Positions 31,586 through 39,599 of a stretch of 64,000 nucleotides of DNA are shown here, piece by piece (position 1 is the stretch's first letter; every line of letters begins with the position of its first letter). The stretch is from assembly GCF_000576555.1 (NCBI RefSeq), contig NZ_CP007145.1, forward strand, positions 1,860,001-1,924,000, in the 5' to 3' direction. A program made the translations under genes and the position numbers. Under the pieces are notes generated by a model, which was given only the letters and a program-made list of their open reading frames with translations, was not told the origin of the DNA and ran no database searches. The DNA is from Hymenobacter swuensis DY53 (GTDB lineage Bacteria > Bacteroidota > Bacteroidia > Cytophagales > Hymenobacteraceae).

Positions 31586-33040
31586 ATGAAGAAATTTTTC
31601 AAATCAACATTGTTCTTCGCAGGACAATTCCTTTGCAGTGTTATGGCAATTACAGATGCCCAGGCCCAGAAGGAGTATAGTAACTGGTACTTCGGCAATC
31701 AGGCTGGCATTTCCTTTGCGGCTGGAAATCCGCAGGCTACTACAGGTAGTGCTATGACGACTTATGAGGGGTGCTCTTCCATATCTAACCCTCAAGGACA
31801 ACTCTTGATGTACAGTAATGGGGAGAATGTATGGGATGTAAATCATCAGATAATGCCTAATGGTAGCTCGTTAGGCTCACATAATTCCGCCTCCCAAGGA
31901 GTCATAATTCTACGGGCTCCCGGTAGCAATACTATATATTATATTTTTACAGTTGATGCTATTGATAATAATTTAGCTGGAGGGTTGCGGTATTCAGTTG
32001 TAGATATGTCGTTGCGAGGCGGATTAGGTGATGTAACAGCTACCAAAGCAGTTCGGCTTCCCACACCTACTACTACTGGTAAGGTAACAGAAAAGCTTAC
32101 AGCAGCATTGCATGCGAATGGCCGGGACTATTGGGTTATAGTGCACGGTTGGGAAAGCAATAATTTTTTCAGTTTTCTTCTAACGTCAACCGGGGTTAAT
32201 TCTGCTCCGGTAGTTAGTGCTGTAGGCCCAGTTCATCAAGGTGGAGGAAGCTTCTTCGGGTCAGCAAATGCTGTTGGTTACATGAAAATATCCCCTAATG
32301 GCACTAAATTAGCATTAGCTCAGCGCGATAGTCAATTCGAACTTTACGACTATAATAACAATTCTGGGCAGGTGTCAAATTATATCAGTTTACGTGGAAC
32401 AAGTAGCTTTCATTATGGGGTGGAGTTTTCTCCCGACAACTCTCGCTTGTACACAACTATGTACTCAGACGGCGGCTTTGATACCAATGTATATCAGTAC
32501 AATATACAAGCAGGTTCTAGCACTGCTATACAAAATTCTCGGCAGATAGTAGCTAGTATTCCGGGTTTGTCAAGTGCAATACAAGCAGCTTCTGATGGTA
32601 AGTTGTATTTATCAGGCTTGAATAAACCCTACTTAAATTCTATTGAATATCCTAATAATTTAGGTAGTGCGTGTGGCTTTCAACAGAATTCTGTATCACT
32701 AGGGATTAAACTTGGGCAAAATGGCTTACCAAATCAGCCAAATGTTGTAAGTGTGATTATGAAAAATATGATGCCATCTACTATGAATCGTTTGAAAATT
32801 TATCCAAATCCTACTAAGGATTTTATAGTGCTATATTTGTCGGATAACATGATAAAAGATATGGATAAAATATCTGTTCTAGATTTGATGGGAAGAACGG
32901 TAGTAGAGTATAAAGTAGCAGACCTTAAGATAATAAAAGGTGAGCTTGTTATTCCTGTGAATGCAATAGCTAGAGGGGAATATATCATTAAAGCCACTAG
33001 CTCTAATGAGAGTAACAGTAAGCGGGTAATACTTGAATAA
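31586..33040 (+). CDS. Secreted protein with T9SS type A sorting domain, low GC
   Basis: The 484-residue protein has a signal peptide (MKKFFKSTLFFAGQFLCSVM, cleavage near DAQAQ), a central beta-propeller-like region (KISPNGTKLALAQRD, VEFSPDNSRLYTTMYSDGGF, ASDGKLYLSG) and a C-terminal sorting domain (LKIYPNPTKDFIVLYL, ISVLDLMGRTVVEYK, GEYIIKATSS). T9SS would place it on the surface or outside the cell. Codons are clearly AT-rich, unlike its neighbours, pointing to recent acquisition. It sits opposite to and between pseC and pseB, splitting the pse pathway. The molecular role is unknown. Confidence 0.88.
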   Translation: MKKFFKSTLFFAGQFLCSVMAITDAQAQKEYSNWYFGNQAGISFAAGNPQATTGSAMTTYEGCSSISNPQGQLLMYSNGENVWDVNHQIMPNGSSLGSHNSASQGVIILRAPGSNTIYYIFTVDAIDNNLAGGLRYSVVDMSLRGGLGDVTATKAVRLPTPTTTGKVTEKLTAALHANGRDYWVIVHGWESNNFFSFLLTSTGVNSAPVVSAVGPVHQGGGSFFGSANAVGYMKISPNGTKLALAQRDSQFELYDYNNNSGQVSNYISLRGTSSFHYGVEFSPDNSRLYTTMYSDGGFDTNVYQYNIQAGSSTAIQNSRQIVASIPGLSSAIQAASDGKLYLSGLNKPYLNSIEYPNNLGSACGFQQNSVSLGIKLGQNGLPNQPNVVSVIMKNMMPSTMNRLKIYPNPTKDFIVLYLSDNMIKDMDKISVLDLMGRTVVEYKVADLKIIKGELVIPVNAIARGEYIIKATSSNESNSKRVILE

Positions 33041-33043
33041 GCG

Positions 33044-33128
33044 CATGTAGTAGGTGTTACGCAAAAAAGAAGGGCCACCATACTAGCAGTATGGTGGCCC
33101 TTCTTTTTTGCGTAACACCTACTACATG
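33044..33128. terminator. Perfect 40-bp palindrome, bidirectional terminator
   Basis: Arms 33044-33083 and 33089-33128 are perfect complements around a 5-base loop, with AAAAAAG and CTTTTTT runs inside. The right arm runs over the stop codon of pseB and the last codon. It lies between the convergent T9SS gene and pseB, and its length exceeds what simple termination requires. Confidence 0.85.
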
Positions 33129-34141
33129 AGAAAATTTGCATCTACATGCAGCCGGATTTCTTCGCGGATCTGCTCGGCCGTGAGCCATTCGGTGTTGTTG
33201 CTGGAGTTATAATGGAAGCCGGAATCCACGCGGCGGCCGTTGAAGTGGTGGATGAAGTCATCCACATCCCAGCGCGGGGTAAAAGGCAGAATTACGTAAT
33301 ACTTGTCCAGTTCCACCGTGCTTAGCGCGTCGGTTTCAGTAATCATTTCCTCGTGCAGCTTCTCGCCGGGCCGGATGCCCACAATTTCCTGACGGCAGTC
33401 GGGACCGATGGCTTTGGCTACTTCGGTAATCACGTAGCTCGGAATCTTAGGCACGAAGATTTCGCCGCCCCAACTGTGCTCCAGCGCGTACAGCACCAGG
33501 TCCACGCCCTGCTCCAGGGAAATGTGGAAGCGCGTCATGTCGGGGTGGGTGATAGGCAATATGCCGGTTTCGCGGCGCTGCAGGAAAAACGGCACCACTG
33601 AGCCCCGGGAGCCGATTACGTTGCCGTAGCGCACTACCGAGAAACGTAAATCACGCGAGCCTTTCATGTTGTTGGCGGCCACAAACAGCTTGTCGGAGCA
33701 AAGCTTGGTAGCGCCGTAGAGGTTAATAGGAGCAGCCGCCTTGTCGGTGCTGAGGGCTACTACATCCTTCACCCCGCAGTCAAGAGCCGCGTTAATCACA
33801 TTTTCGGCCCCGAAGATGTTGGTCTTGATGCACTCCATCGGATTGTACTCGGCGGCGGGTACCTGCTTGAGAGCGGCGGCGTGTACAATAATATCAATTC
33901 CCTCGCAGGCCCGCTTCAATCGTTCTGCATCCCGCACATCGCCAATAAAATAGCGGATGGCTGGATATTTACTGTTAGGGAACTGCTGCGACATTTCAAA
34001 CTGCTTCAACTCGTCGCGGGAGTAAACAACCAGGCGTTTTACCTGCGGAAACTGCTCAAATACCGTCTGAACGAACTTTTTGCCGAACGAACCGGTACCG
34101 CCGGTTACCAGGATGGATTTGTGATTGAGGTCGAGGGCCAT
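33122..34141 (-). CDS. pseB: UDP-GlcNAc 4,6-dehydratase (inverting)
   Basis: The 339-residue SDR-type enzyme shows ILVTGGTGSFGKKFVQ (NAD-binding), YSRDELKQFEMSQQF, AALKQVPAAEYNP, STDKAAAPINLYGATKL and VRYGNVIGSRGSVVPFF. These match PseB/FlaA1, including the SxDKA-NLYG(A)xK catalytic pattern. It starts the Pse pathway by dehydrating UDP-GlcNAc with C5 inversion. The start ATG at 34141 is supported by the NAD motif eight residues in. It is divergent from the FkbH-like gene. Confidence 0.94.
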   Translation of the reverse strand: MALDLNHKSILVTGGTGSFGKKFVQTVFEQFPQVKRLVVYSRDELKQFEMSQQFPNSKYPAIRYFIGDVRDAERLKRACEGIDIIVHAAALKQVPAAEYNPMECIKTNIFGAENVINAALDCGVKDVVALSTDKAAAPINLYGATKLCSDKLFVAANNMKGSRDLRFSVVRYGNVIGSRGSVVPFFLQRRETGILPITHPDMTRFHISLEQGVDLVLYALEHSWGGEIFVPKIPSYVITEVAKAIGPDCRQEIVGIRPGEKLHEEMITETDALSTVELDKYYVILPFTPRWDVDDFIHHFNGRRVDSGFHYNSSNNTEWLTAEQIREEIRLHVDANFLM

Positions 34142-34210
34142 TGAGGTAATAAAGGAGGGAGGTAATGAGGTGAAACGTCACCCGTGCCGGACCTCCACAG
34201 GTATGGAGGG

Positions 34211-34248
34211 CAAAAGTAGGCATTCCGGCCGGAGCTTCCGTAGTTTTG
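34211..34248. promoter_or_regulatory. Divergent -7 elements for pseB and the FkbH-like gene
   Basis: TACTTTTG on the minus strand (34218-34211) and TAGTTTTG on the plus strand (34241-34248) both fit TAnnTTTG. Clear -33 TTG elements were not found at the right distance, so support is partial. Confidence 0.4.
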
Positions 34249-34278
34249 TCGTACTGACAGAAAGCAAGCTTCCTGTCC

Positions 34279-34367
34279 TGTTGAGCGAAGTTGAAGCATC
34301 TCTACCGCTTCGTTGCAGCAGTACCCCACCGAAGCGGTAGAGATGCTTCGACTTCGCTCAGCATGAC
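34279..34367. repeat. Palindromic repeat, 'gaagcatctctaccgcttcg' family (short form)
   Basis: TGTTGAGCGAAGTTGAAGC and ATCTCTACCGCTTCG are mirrored by CGAAGCGGTAGAGATGCTTC and GACTTCGCTCAGCATGAC. Its last bases, GCATGAC, contain the ATG used as start of the FkbH-like gene. The inner palindrome of the longer copies is absent. Confidence 0.85.
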
Positions 34368-36204
34368 GCCTCTTTCCGCCCCATCTTCTTCCGCTTTTCC
34401 CCAACCCATCAAAGTCATCATCTGGGATTTGGATGACACGTTCTGGCGGGGCACGCTCTCGGAAGGCGCGGTGGAGGCATTGGACGCCAACCTGCAGTTG
34501 GTGCGCGACACCGCGGCCCGGGGCATCGTGCATACCATCGTGAGCAAGAACGATTTCGCGCCGGCCGAAGCCAAATTGCAGGAGCTAGGTATCCGTGACC
34601 TGTTCGTGTTTCCACAGATCAGCTGGCAGCCCAAGGGGCCGATTATTAAGCAACTGCTGGAACAAATGCAGCTGCGCGCGCCCAATGCCCTATTCCTCGA
34701 CGACAACCCCATCAACCGGGCTGAGGCGCAGTTTTACAACCCCGAGTTACAGGTAGCCGACCCGCAGGAACTGCCTCAACTGGCCCCACTGCTGCGCGCC
34801 AGCGGCAAACCCGACCCCACATTTTCGCGCCTGGAACAGTACAAGCTGCTGGAACGGCAGCAGCAGGCCCGCACCCAGTACGATGATAATCTGGAATTCC
34901 TGCGTGATGCCCAAGTGCGGGTCACGTTTCAGGAAGGCGAAGCCGTGCGGCCCGATCTTGACCGGTTGGAAGAACTTATCAACCGCTCGAACCAACTTAA
35001 TTTCACCAAGCACCGCGTCACGAAGGCCGAGCTGGAAGTCGGCCTGCGCGACGAAACCCGCCGCTGGGGCACCGTGCGCGTGCAGGATCGGTTTGGCGAC
35101 TATGGATTGGTAGGAGTTTACTGCCTGAACCGGGCAGAAAACCGTCTGGAGCAGCTGGTTTTCTCCTGTCGGATTCTGCACCTGGGGGTGGAGCAATTTA
35201 CGTACGCCCACCTCGGCTTTCCCCGCCTGGAAGTGTCGGGTGAAGTGGCTACCGAACTGAATAGCACCGACAAACCCAGCTGGATAACCCTTCAGCCTGC
35301 ATCCGTTACGCCGGAGCGGCCACCAGCCCTGGCTACCAACCAGCTGCGGGTGCTGCTAAAAGGTGGCTGCGACCTGGGTCAGCTCACACCTTTCCTGCAG
35401 GCCTTTGCGCTGGATGTCACGGAGGAATTCAACTTCAATAACGAGCACCAGATTCCGGTGCACCTGGAGCACACGTTGCTGCTACGGGCCGGCCGGGAGT
35501 GGCCTGCCGCCGAGCAGCAGCGCCTAGCCGCCGCGCTGCCCTTCCTGGGCCGCGAAGCCTTCGATACCAACCTCTGGGCCGGTGGGTACGACGTGCTGGT
35601 GTATAGCCCCCTCATGGATTACACCCAGGACGTGTACCGGGAGCGGACCACCGGGCTCCGTGTACCCTTCGGGGCATACCAGAACCTCATCGCCCAGGAC
35701 CCCGCCGCCCAGGCCGCTCGCTACGCTAAACGCCGGTTTCGGGGTCTGGATGAGGATTTCCTGCGCCAGTTTGCCCGGGAGTTTGCGTACGAAGGCCAGT
35801 TGTCAGCGGCGGAGTTTCGGGAGAATCTGGTGTGGCTGCGGGCCCAGGTGCCGGCCCAGGTGCCCATTTTCTTCCTCAATGGAGCTGAAATAGAGGTGCC
35901 CGGTTCCGGCGAAATCGGCGCCCGACAGCGGCATCAACTGCTGAACCAGACCCTGTCGGAGTTTGTGTCCTCGGCTGAAAATTGCTTTGTGGTGAATGTG
36001 CGCGACTTCGTGCAGACGCCCGCCGACGTGACCAACAACCTGCGCCACTACCACCGCCAGCACTACCGCACCCTGGCCCAGCGCCTGGCCCAGGCCATCA
36101 GCCAGTGGCACGGCCAGCAACTGGCTCACTCTTCCCTTGCTGACCTGAAAGCCCGCGCCGTTAGCCTAATGCCAGGTAAGCTACGCGGCCTGTTTGGAAA
36201 GTAA
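34363..36204 (+). CDS. FkbH-like HAD phosphatase with GNAT and C-terminal SGNH-like region
   Basis: The 613-residue protein begins with a HAD-IIIC domain (IIWDLDDTFWRGTLSEG near residue 20, and FLDDNPINRAEA), followed by a GNAT-like domain (residues 150-300, RVTFQEG..., FGDYGLVGVYCL). The C-terminal 280 residues (LRVLLKGGCDLGQLTPFL, DVLVYSPLMDYTQDVYRE, TNNLRHYHRQHYRTLAQRL) resemble the SGNH-like domain usually found at the N-terminus of FkbH proteins, so the order appears permuted. FkbH proteins build glyceryl- or other acyl-units on carriers; in glycan clusters they often feed polysaccharide modification. The start codon lies in a dispersed repeat. Confidence 0.75.
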   Translation: MTPLSAPSSSAFPQPIKVIIWDLDDTFWRGTLSEGAVEALDANLQLVRDTAARGIVHTIVSKNDFAPAEAKLQELGIRDLFVFPQISWQPKGPIIKQLLEQMQLRAPNALFLDDNPINRAEAQFYNPELQVADPQELPQLAPLLRASGKPDPTFSRLEQYKLLERQQQARTQYDDNLEFLRDAQVRVTFQEGEAVRPDLDRLEELINRSNQLNFTKHRVTKAELEVGLRDETRRWGTVRVQDRFGDYGLVGVYCLNRAENRLEQLVFSCRILHLGVEQFTYAHLGFPRLEVSGEVATELNSTDKPSWITLQPASVTPERPPALATNQLRVLLKGGCDLGQLTPFLQAFALDVTEEFNFNNEHQIPVHLEHTLLLRAGREWPAAEQQRLAAALPFLGREAFDTNLWAGGYDVLVYSPLMDYTQDVYRERTTGLRVPFGAYQNLIAQDPAAQAARYAKRRFRGLDEDFLRQFAREFAYEGQLSAAEFRENLVWLRAQVPAQVPIFFLNGAEIEVPGSGEIGARQRHQLLNQTLSEFVSSAENCFVVNVRDFVQTPADVTNNLRHYHRQHYRTLAQRLAQAISQWHGQQLAHSSLADLKARAVSLMPGKLRGLFGK

Positions 36205-36209
36205 CGTCT

Positions 36210-36482
36210 GTCATTGCGAGGAGGTACGACGAAGTAATCCGTTCTTCACAAAGCGCAAAACGTCCATGCTATTCTAATCCTCACTAGCTGTGCTGGGGGC
36301 TGTACTGTAGAGACGCGACACTTCGCGTCTCGGTGCATGCTGATGCTGTTCAGGTGGCGTGGCCCTGGTCGTTTAACAACGAGACGCGAAGTGTCGCGTC
36401 TCTACAACCGTCCGAAGGCTCAAAAACAGGGTTTCGCGTTCTTAACAGGACGGATTGGTTCGTCGTGACCCCCCGCAATGAC
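36210..36482. repeat. Nested palindromic repeat, 'gtcattgcgagg' with 'agacgcgacacttcgcgtct'
   Basis: The inner arms GTAGAGACGCGACACTTCGC... (36307-36332) and their complement (36380-36405) match perfectly over 26 bases, with an inner pair CGCGACACTTCGCG. The outer arms (36210-36241 and 36451-36482) are complementary with several mismatches. It separates the convergent FkbH-like and glycosyltransferase genes. Confidence 0.85.
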
Positions 36483-36488
36483 ACGACT

Positions 36489-37823
36489 TTACTGTTTCAA
36501 TAACCCGGCTAACTGCTCCGTCAGGCTGCGGCGGGAGTACCGTTCGGGATGGGCGCCGGGCAGGTCGAGGTTGGGGTTGATGCGCCACTGGGCGGCCAGG
36601 GCTTCCAGCTCTTCCAGCATTTGGGTGTAGGCGTCGTAGGGGAGGGCGCGGCCGGACCCGCAGGCCTGCAGCAACTCATCAGCATCGGAGCCGGCCGGGC
36701 CTACACATAAGATGGGCTTGCCAGCGGCCAGATACTCAAACACCTTGCCGGGCAGAATGCCCCGGTTGTTGGCCACGTCGGGAATGGCCATCAGCAGTAC
36801 TGTGCTACGCAGCAGATACTCTACCGACTCATCGTGGGGCACAAATGGGATGAACTCCACCGTATCTGCCAAACCAGCCTCGCGGGCCTGGCGCTGAATG
36901 CCTTCGGAAACCTTGCCCACGAACCGCAGGCGCAGCGGTACATCGGGGTGACGCCGCTGGCACTCCGCGCAGGCTGCCAGCAGCAGCTCAATGTGGTAGG
37001 TTTCAGAAATGGTACCGGTGTGCGTAATGAGCAACTGATCCGAAGGTGATTGGCTGGGACTTTGGAAGTCGTCCTCGTCGTAGCCGTTGGGCAGCACGTG
37101 GATGCTGGCCGCCTCAATCTGCCTGGATTTGCCCAGGAACAGCCGCTTGGTGTGCGGACTGGTTACCAGCACGGCATCGGCCTGCTCCAGCACCTGCCGC
37201 TCATAGCGCGCATCCAGCCAGCGGGCCGGCGGCAGATGGTTCAGCTCCTTATAGTAATAGATGTCCGTCCACGGGTCGCGCATATCGGCCAGCCAGCGCA
37301 GGCCGTAGCGGCGTTGCAACTCCAGCCCAATGAGCTGGGTGGAATGGGGCGGGGAGGAGGTCAGTACAGCGTCAAACTGTTCGCCGGCGGCTATGAGCTG
37401 GGCCACGGCCTCCAGCACGTAGCGGTTCCAGCCCCGGCGGGCATCAGGAATGAACAGGTTACCGCGCACGAACTTGAACAGCTGCTGCGCCCGGCTCGTC
37501 TTGCTCTCCCCCACAAAGCCGCCGTAGGGCACCTGCTTACGGCCAGTGAGCTTTTTATAGCTGTCGAAGGGTTCAAACGTGTCGGTCCGAATCACGCGCA
37601 CGCTGGCTGGCACATCGGCCGCCAGGGAATGGTCAAGCACTGGGTAGGCGGCCTGGGCGGGGTCTACGGTGATGACGGTGGGCTCGACGCCGAACTGCGG
37701 CAGGTGTTTCACAAATTTGAGGCTGCGCTGCACCCCGGCTCCGCCCGACGGCGGCCAGTAGTAGGTGATAACCAGCAAACGCAACGGGCGGGCAGCAGAC
37801 TCGGGCACGGGTAGAAAAGGCAT
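36489..37823 (-). CDS. Glycosyltransferase family 4 protein
   Basis: The 444-residue GT-B protein has the N-terminal LLVITYYWPPSGGAGVQRSL, a donor-site C-terminal half with ITHTGTISETYHIELLLAA, RFVGKVSEGIQ, EFIPFVPHDESVEYLLRSTVLL and GILPGKVFEYLAAGKPILCVG. This is the Glycos_transf_4/1 arrangement found in surface polysaccharide enzymes. The donor is likely a nucleotide sugar; the acceptor is unknown. ATG at 37823 is preferred to the one at 37847. It probably works with the glycan cluster upstream. Confidence 0.88.
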   Translation of the reverse strand: MPFLPVPESAARPLRLLVITYYWPPSGGAGVQRSLKFVKHLPQFGVEPTVITVDPAQAAYPVLDHSLAADVPASVRVIRTDTFEPFDSYKKLTGRKQVPYGGFVGESKTSRAQQLFKFVRGNLFIPDARRGWNRYVLEAVAQLIAAGEQFDAVLTSSPPHSTQLIGLELQRRYGLRWLADMRDPWTDIYYYKELNHLPPARWLDARYERQVLEQADAVLVTSPHTKRLFLGKSRQIEAASIHVLPNGYDEDDFQSPSQSPSDQLLITHTGTISETYHIELLLAACAECQRRHPDVPLRLRFVGKVSEGIQRQAREAGLADTVEFIPFVPHDESVEYLLRSTVLLMAIPDVANNRGILPGKVFEYLAAGKPILCVGPAGSDADELLQACGSGRALPYDAYTQMLEELEALAAQWRINPNLDLPGAHPERYSRRSLTEQLAGLLKQ

Positions 37824-37872
37824 CAGTGAAGCCGCGAAGGTACACACCTGCGGCCTTTCGGGGTTTTCTGGT

Positions 37873-37880
37873 TACTTTTG
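37873..37880 (+). promoter_or_regulatory. -7 element upstream of the small ORF and ffh
   Basis: TACTTTTG fits TAnnTTTG, 36 bases before the 57-codon reading frame. No clear -33 TTG at the expected spacing was seen. Confidence 0.4.
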
Positions 37881-37915
37881 GAGGCTGAACCCGGTTTCTT
37901 GTTTCCCGTCAGACT

Positions 37916-38089
37916 ATGGAATCTGTTGTACCTTCTACTTCTGCGGCCACTGGTCCGGCACAGCAACCGGCCGTAAACAATTCGGCGGCGCTATTACCTC
38001 AACAGCTACAGCAGGCAACAGCTTTCCGGGCCGATATGGACCGGCGGCTGCGGGTGTTGGAGGAAATCGTACTGCCAAAGACAGCCTAA
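37916..38089 (+). CDS. Small hypothetical protein upstream of ffh
   Basis: A 57-residue frame begins MESVVPSTSAATGPAQQPAV and ends RRLRVLEEIVLPKTA. The C-terminal half (QQLQQATAFRADMDRRLRVLEE) looks like an amphipathic helix. It begins after a promoter-like element and stops 43 bases before ffh, so co-transcription is likely. No family was recognised; it could also be a non-coding leader. Confidence 0.5.
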   Translation: MESVVPSTSAATGPAQQPAVNNSAALLPQQLQQATAFRADMDRRLRVLEEIVLPKTA

Positions 38090-38132
38090 CCGAAATCAGC
38101 GAAATCTGTACCATCTGCACCATCTGTGATTC

Positions 38133-39482
38133 ATGTTCGATAACCTCAGTACCAAGCTCGACCGCGCCTTTAAAACCCTCAAGGGCCAGGGCTCCATCAC
38201 CGAAATCAACGTAGCGGCCACCGTGAAGGAAATCCGCCGGGCCCTGGTGGACGCCGACGTGAACTACAAGGTTGCCAAGGAAGTAACCGACAAAATTAAG
38301 GAGGAGGCCATGGGTCGCGACGTGCTTATCAGCGTGTCGCCGGGCCAGTTGATGACTAAAATCGTCTACGATGAGCTCACCGAGCTCATGGGCGGCGAAA
38401 AGCAGGATATCGTTATCAAGGGGGAGCCGGCCGTGATTTTGCTGTCGGGTCTGCAGGGTTCGGGTAAAACCACCTTCGCCGGTAAGCTGGCCGCTTACCT
38501 CAAAAAGCAGAACCGCACGGTGTTGCTGGTGGCCTGCGACGTGTACCGCCCTGCTGCTATCGACCAGCTGAAGGTGCTGGGCGAGCAGGTAGGCGTGGAA
38601 GTGTACGCCGAGGTAGAGAACAAGAACCCGGTGGACATTTCGCGTAATGCCATCGAGTACGCCAAGAAAAACAACAAAAAAGTTGTCATCATCGACACCG
38701 CCGGCCGCCTGGCCGTGGATGAGCAGATGATGAACGAAATTGAGGCCGTGAAGCGGGCCATCAACCCGAGCGAAACGCTGTTCGTGGTAGATTCCATGAC
38801 CGGTCAGGATGCCGTGAACACGGCCAAAACCTTCAACGACCGCCTGAACTTCGACGGCGTGGTGCTCACCAAGCTCGACGGTGACTCGCGCGGCGGTGCG
38901 GCCCTCAGCATTCGGGCCGTGGTGGAAAAACCCATCAAGTTCATCTCCACGGGTGAGAAGATGGAGGCCCTGGACATGTTCTACCCTGACCGGATGGCCC
39001 AGCGCATCCTGGGTATGGGTGACGTGATTTCCCTGGTTGAGCGCGCCCAGCAGCAGTTCGACGAGGAGGAAGCCAAACGCATTAACCAGAAAATTCGCAA
39101 AAACCAGTTCAACTTCGATGACTTCCTCTCGCAGCTGGAGCAGATCAAGAAGATGGGCAACCTGAAGGACCTGGTGGGTATGATTCCGGGCATGGGTAAA
39201 GCCATGAAGGACGTGGAAATCGACGACGACGCCTTCAAGCCGATTGAGGCCATCATCAAGAGCATGACGGCCAAGGAGCGCGCCCAGCCCGAGCTGCTGA
39301 ACGGCTCCCGCCGTCGCCGCCTCGCCAAGGGTTCCGGTACTGATATTCAACAGGTCAACAACCTGATGAAGCAATTCGAGGACATGCGCAAAGTGATGCG
39401 CACAATGAACAAAATGAGCCAGACCAAAGGCGGTATGCAACAAATGGCCCGCATGATGGGCATGAAAGGCCCGCTTCGCTAA
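38133..39482 (+). CDS. ffh: Signal recognition particle protein
   Basis: The 449-residue protein has the N domain, the GTPase G domain (GLQGSGKTTFAGKLAAYL, DTAGRLAVDEQMM, TKLDGDSRGGAAL) and a methionine-rich M domain (IPGMGKAMKDVEID, KMSQTKGGMQQMARMMGM). It binds signal sequences of nascent membrane proteins together with 4.5S RNA. Family length matches. A 29-bp terminator palindrome follows the stop codon. No 4.5S RNA gene was recognised nearby. Confidence 0.97.
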   Translation: MFDNLSTKLDRAFKTLKGQGSITEINVAATVKEIRRALVDADVNYKVAKEVTDKIKEEAMGRDVLISVSPGQLMTKIVYDELTELMGGEKQDIVIKGEPAVILLSGLQGSGKTTFAGKLAAYLKKQNRTVLLVACDVYRPAAIDQLKVLGEQVGVEVYAEVENKNPVDISRNAIEYAKKNNKKVVIIDTAGRLAVDEQMMNEIEAVKRAINPSETLFVVDSMTGQDAVNTAKTFNDRLNFDGVVLTKLDGDSRGGAALSIRAVVEKPIKFISTGEKMEALDMFYPDRMAQRILGMGDVISLVERAQQQFDEEEAKRINQKIRKNQFNFDDFLSQLEQIKKMGNLKDLVGMIPGMGKAMKDVEIDDDAFKPIEAIIKSMTAKERAQPELLNGSRRRRLAKGSGTDIQQVNNLMKQFEDMRKVMRTMNKMSQTKGGMQQMARMMGMKGPLR

Positions 39483-39525
39483 CGCACCGATATAGCCGGA
39501 TTGGTTGGATTACACGGATTCGGTA

Positions 39526-39587
39526 TGGCCCTAAACGCCAACGCGCCCGGTAGCTGTAGCTACCGGGCGCGTTGGCGTTTAGGGCCA
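39526..39587. terminator. Bidirectional palindromic terminator
   Basis: A perfect 29-base inverted repeat (39526-39554 and 39559-39587, TGGCCCTAAACGCCAACGCG and onward) with a 4-base loop. It separates ffh and the convergent hypothetical gene. Confidence 0.8.
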
Positions 39588-39599
39588 GTGTGCTACCGG

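Noticed and set aside
37935..39443. A 502-codon minus-strand frame antisense to ffh
   Set aside because: It overlaps all of ffh in the opposite strand; no recognisable domain and His/Leu/Val-rich shadow composition.
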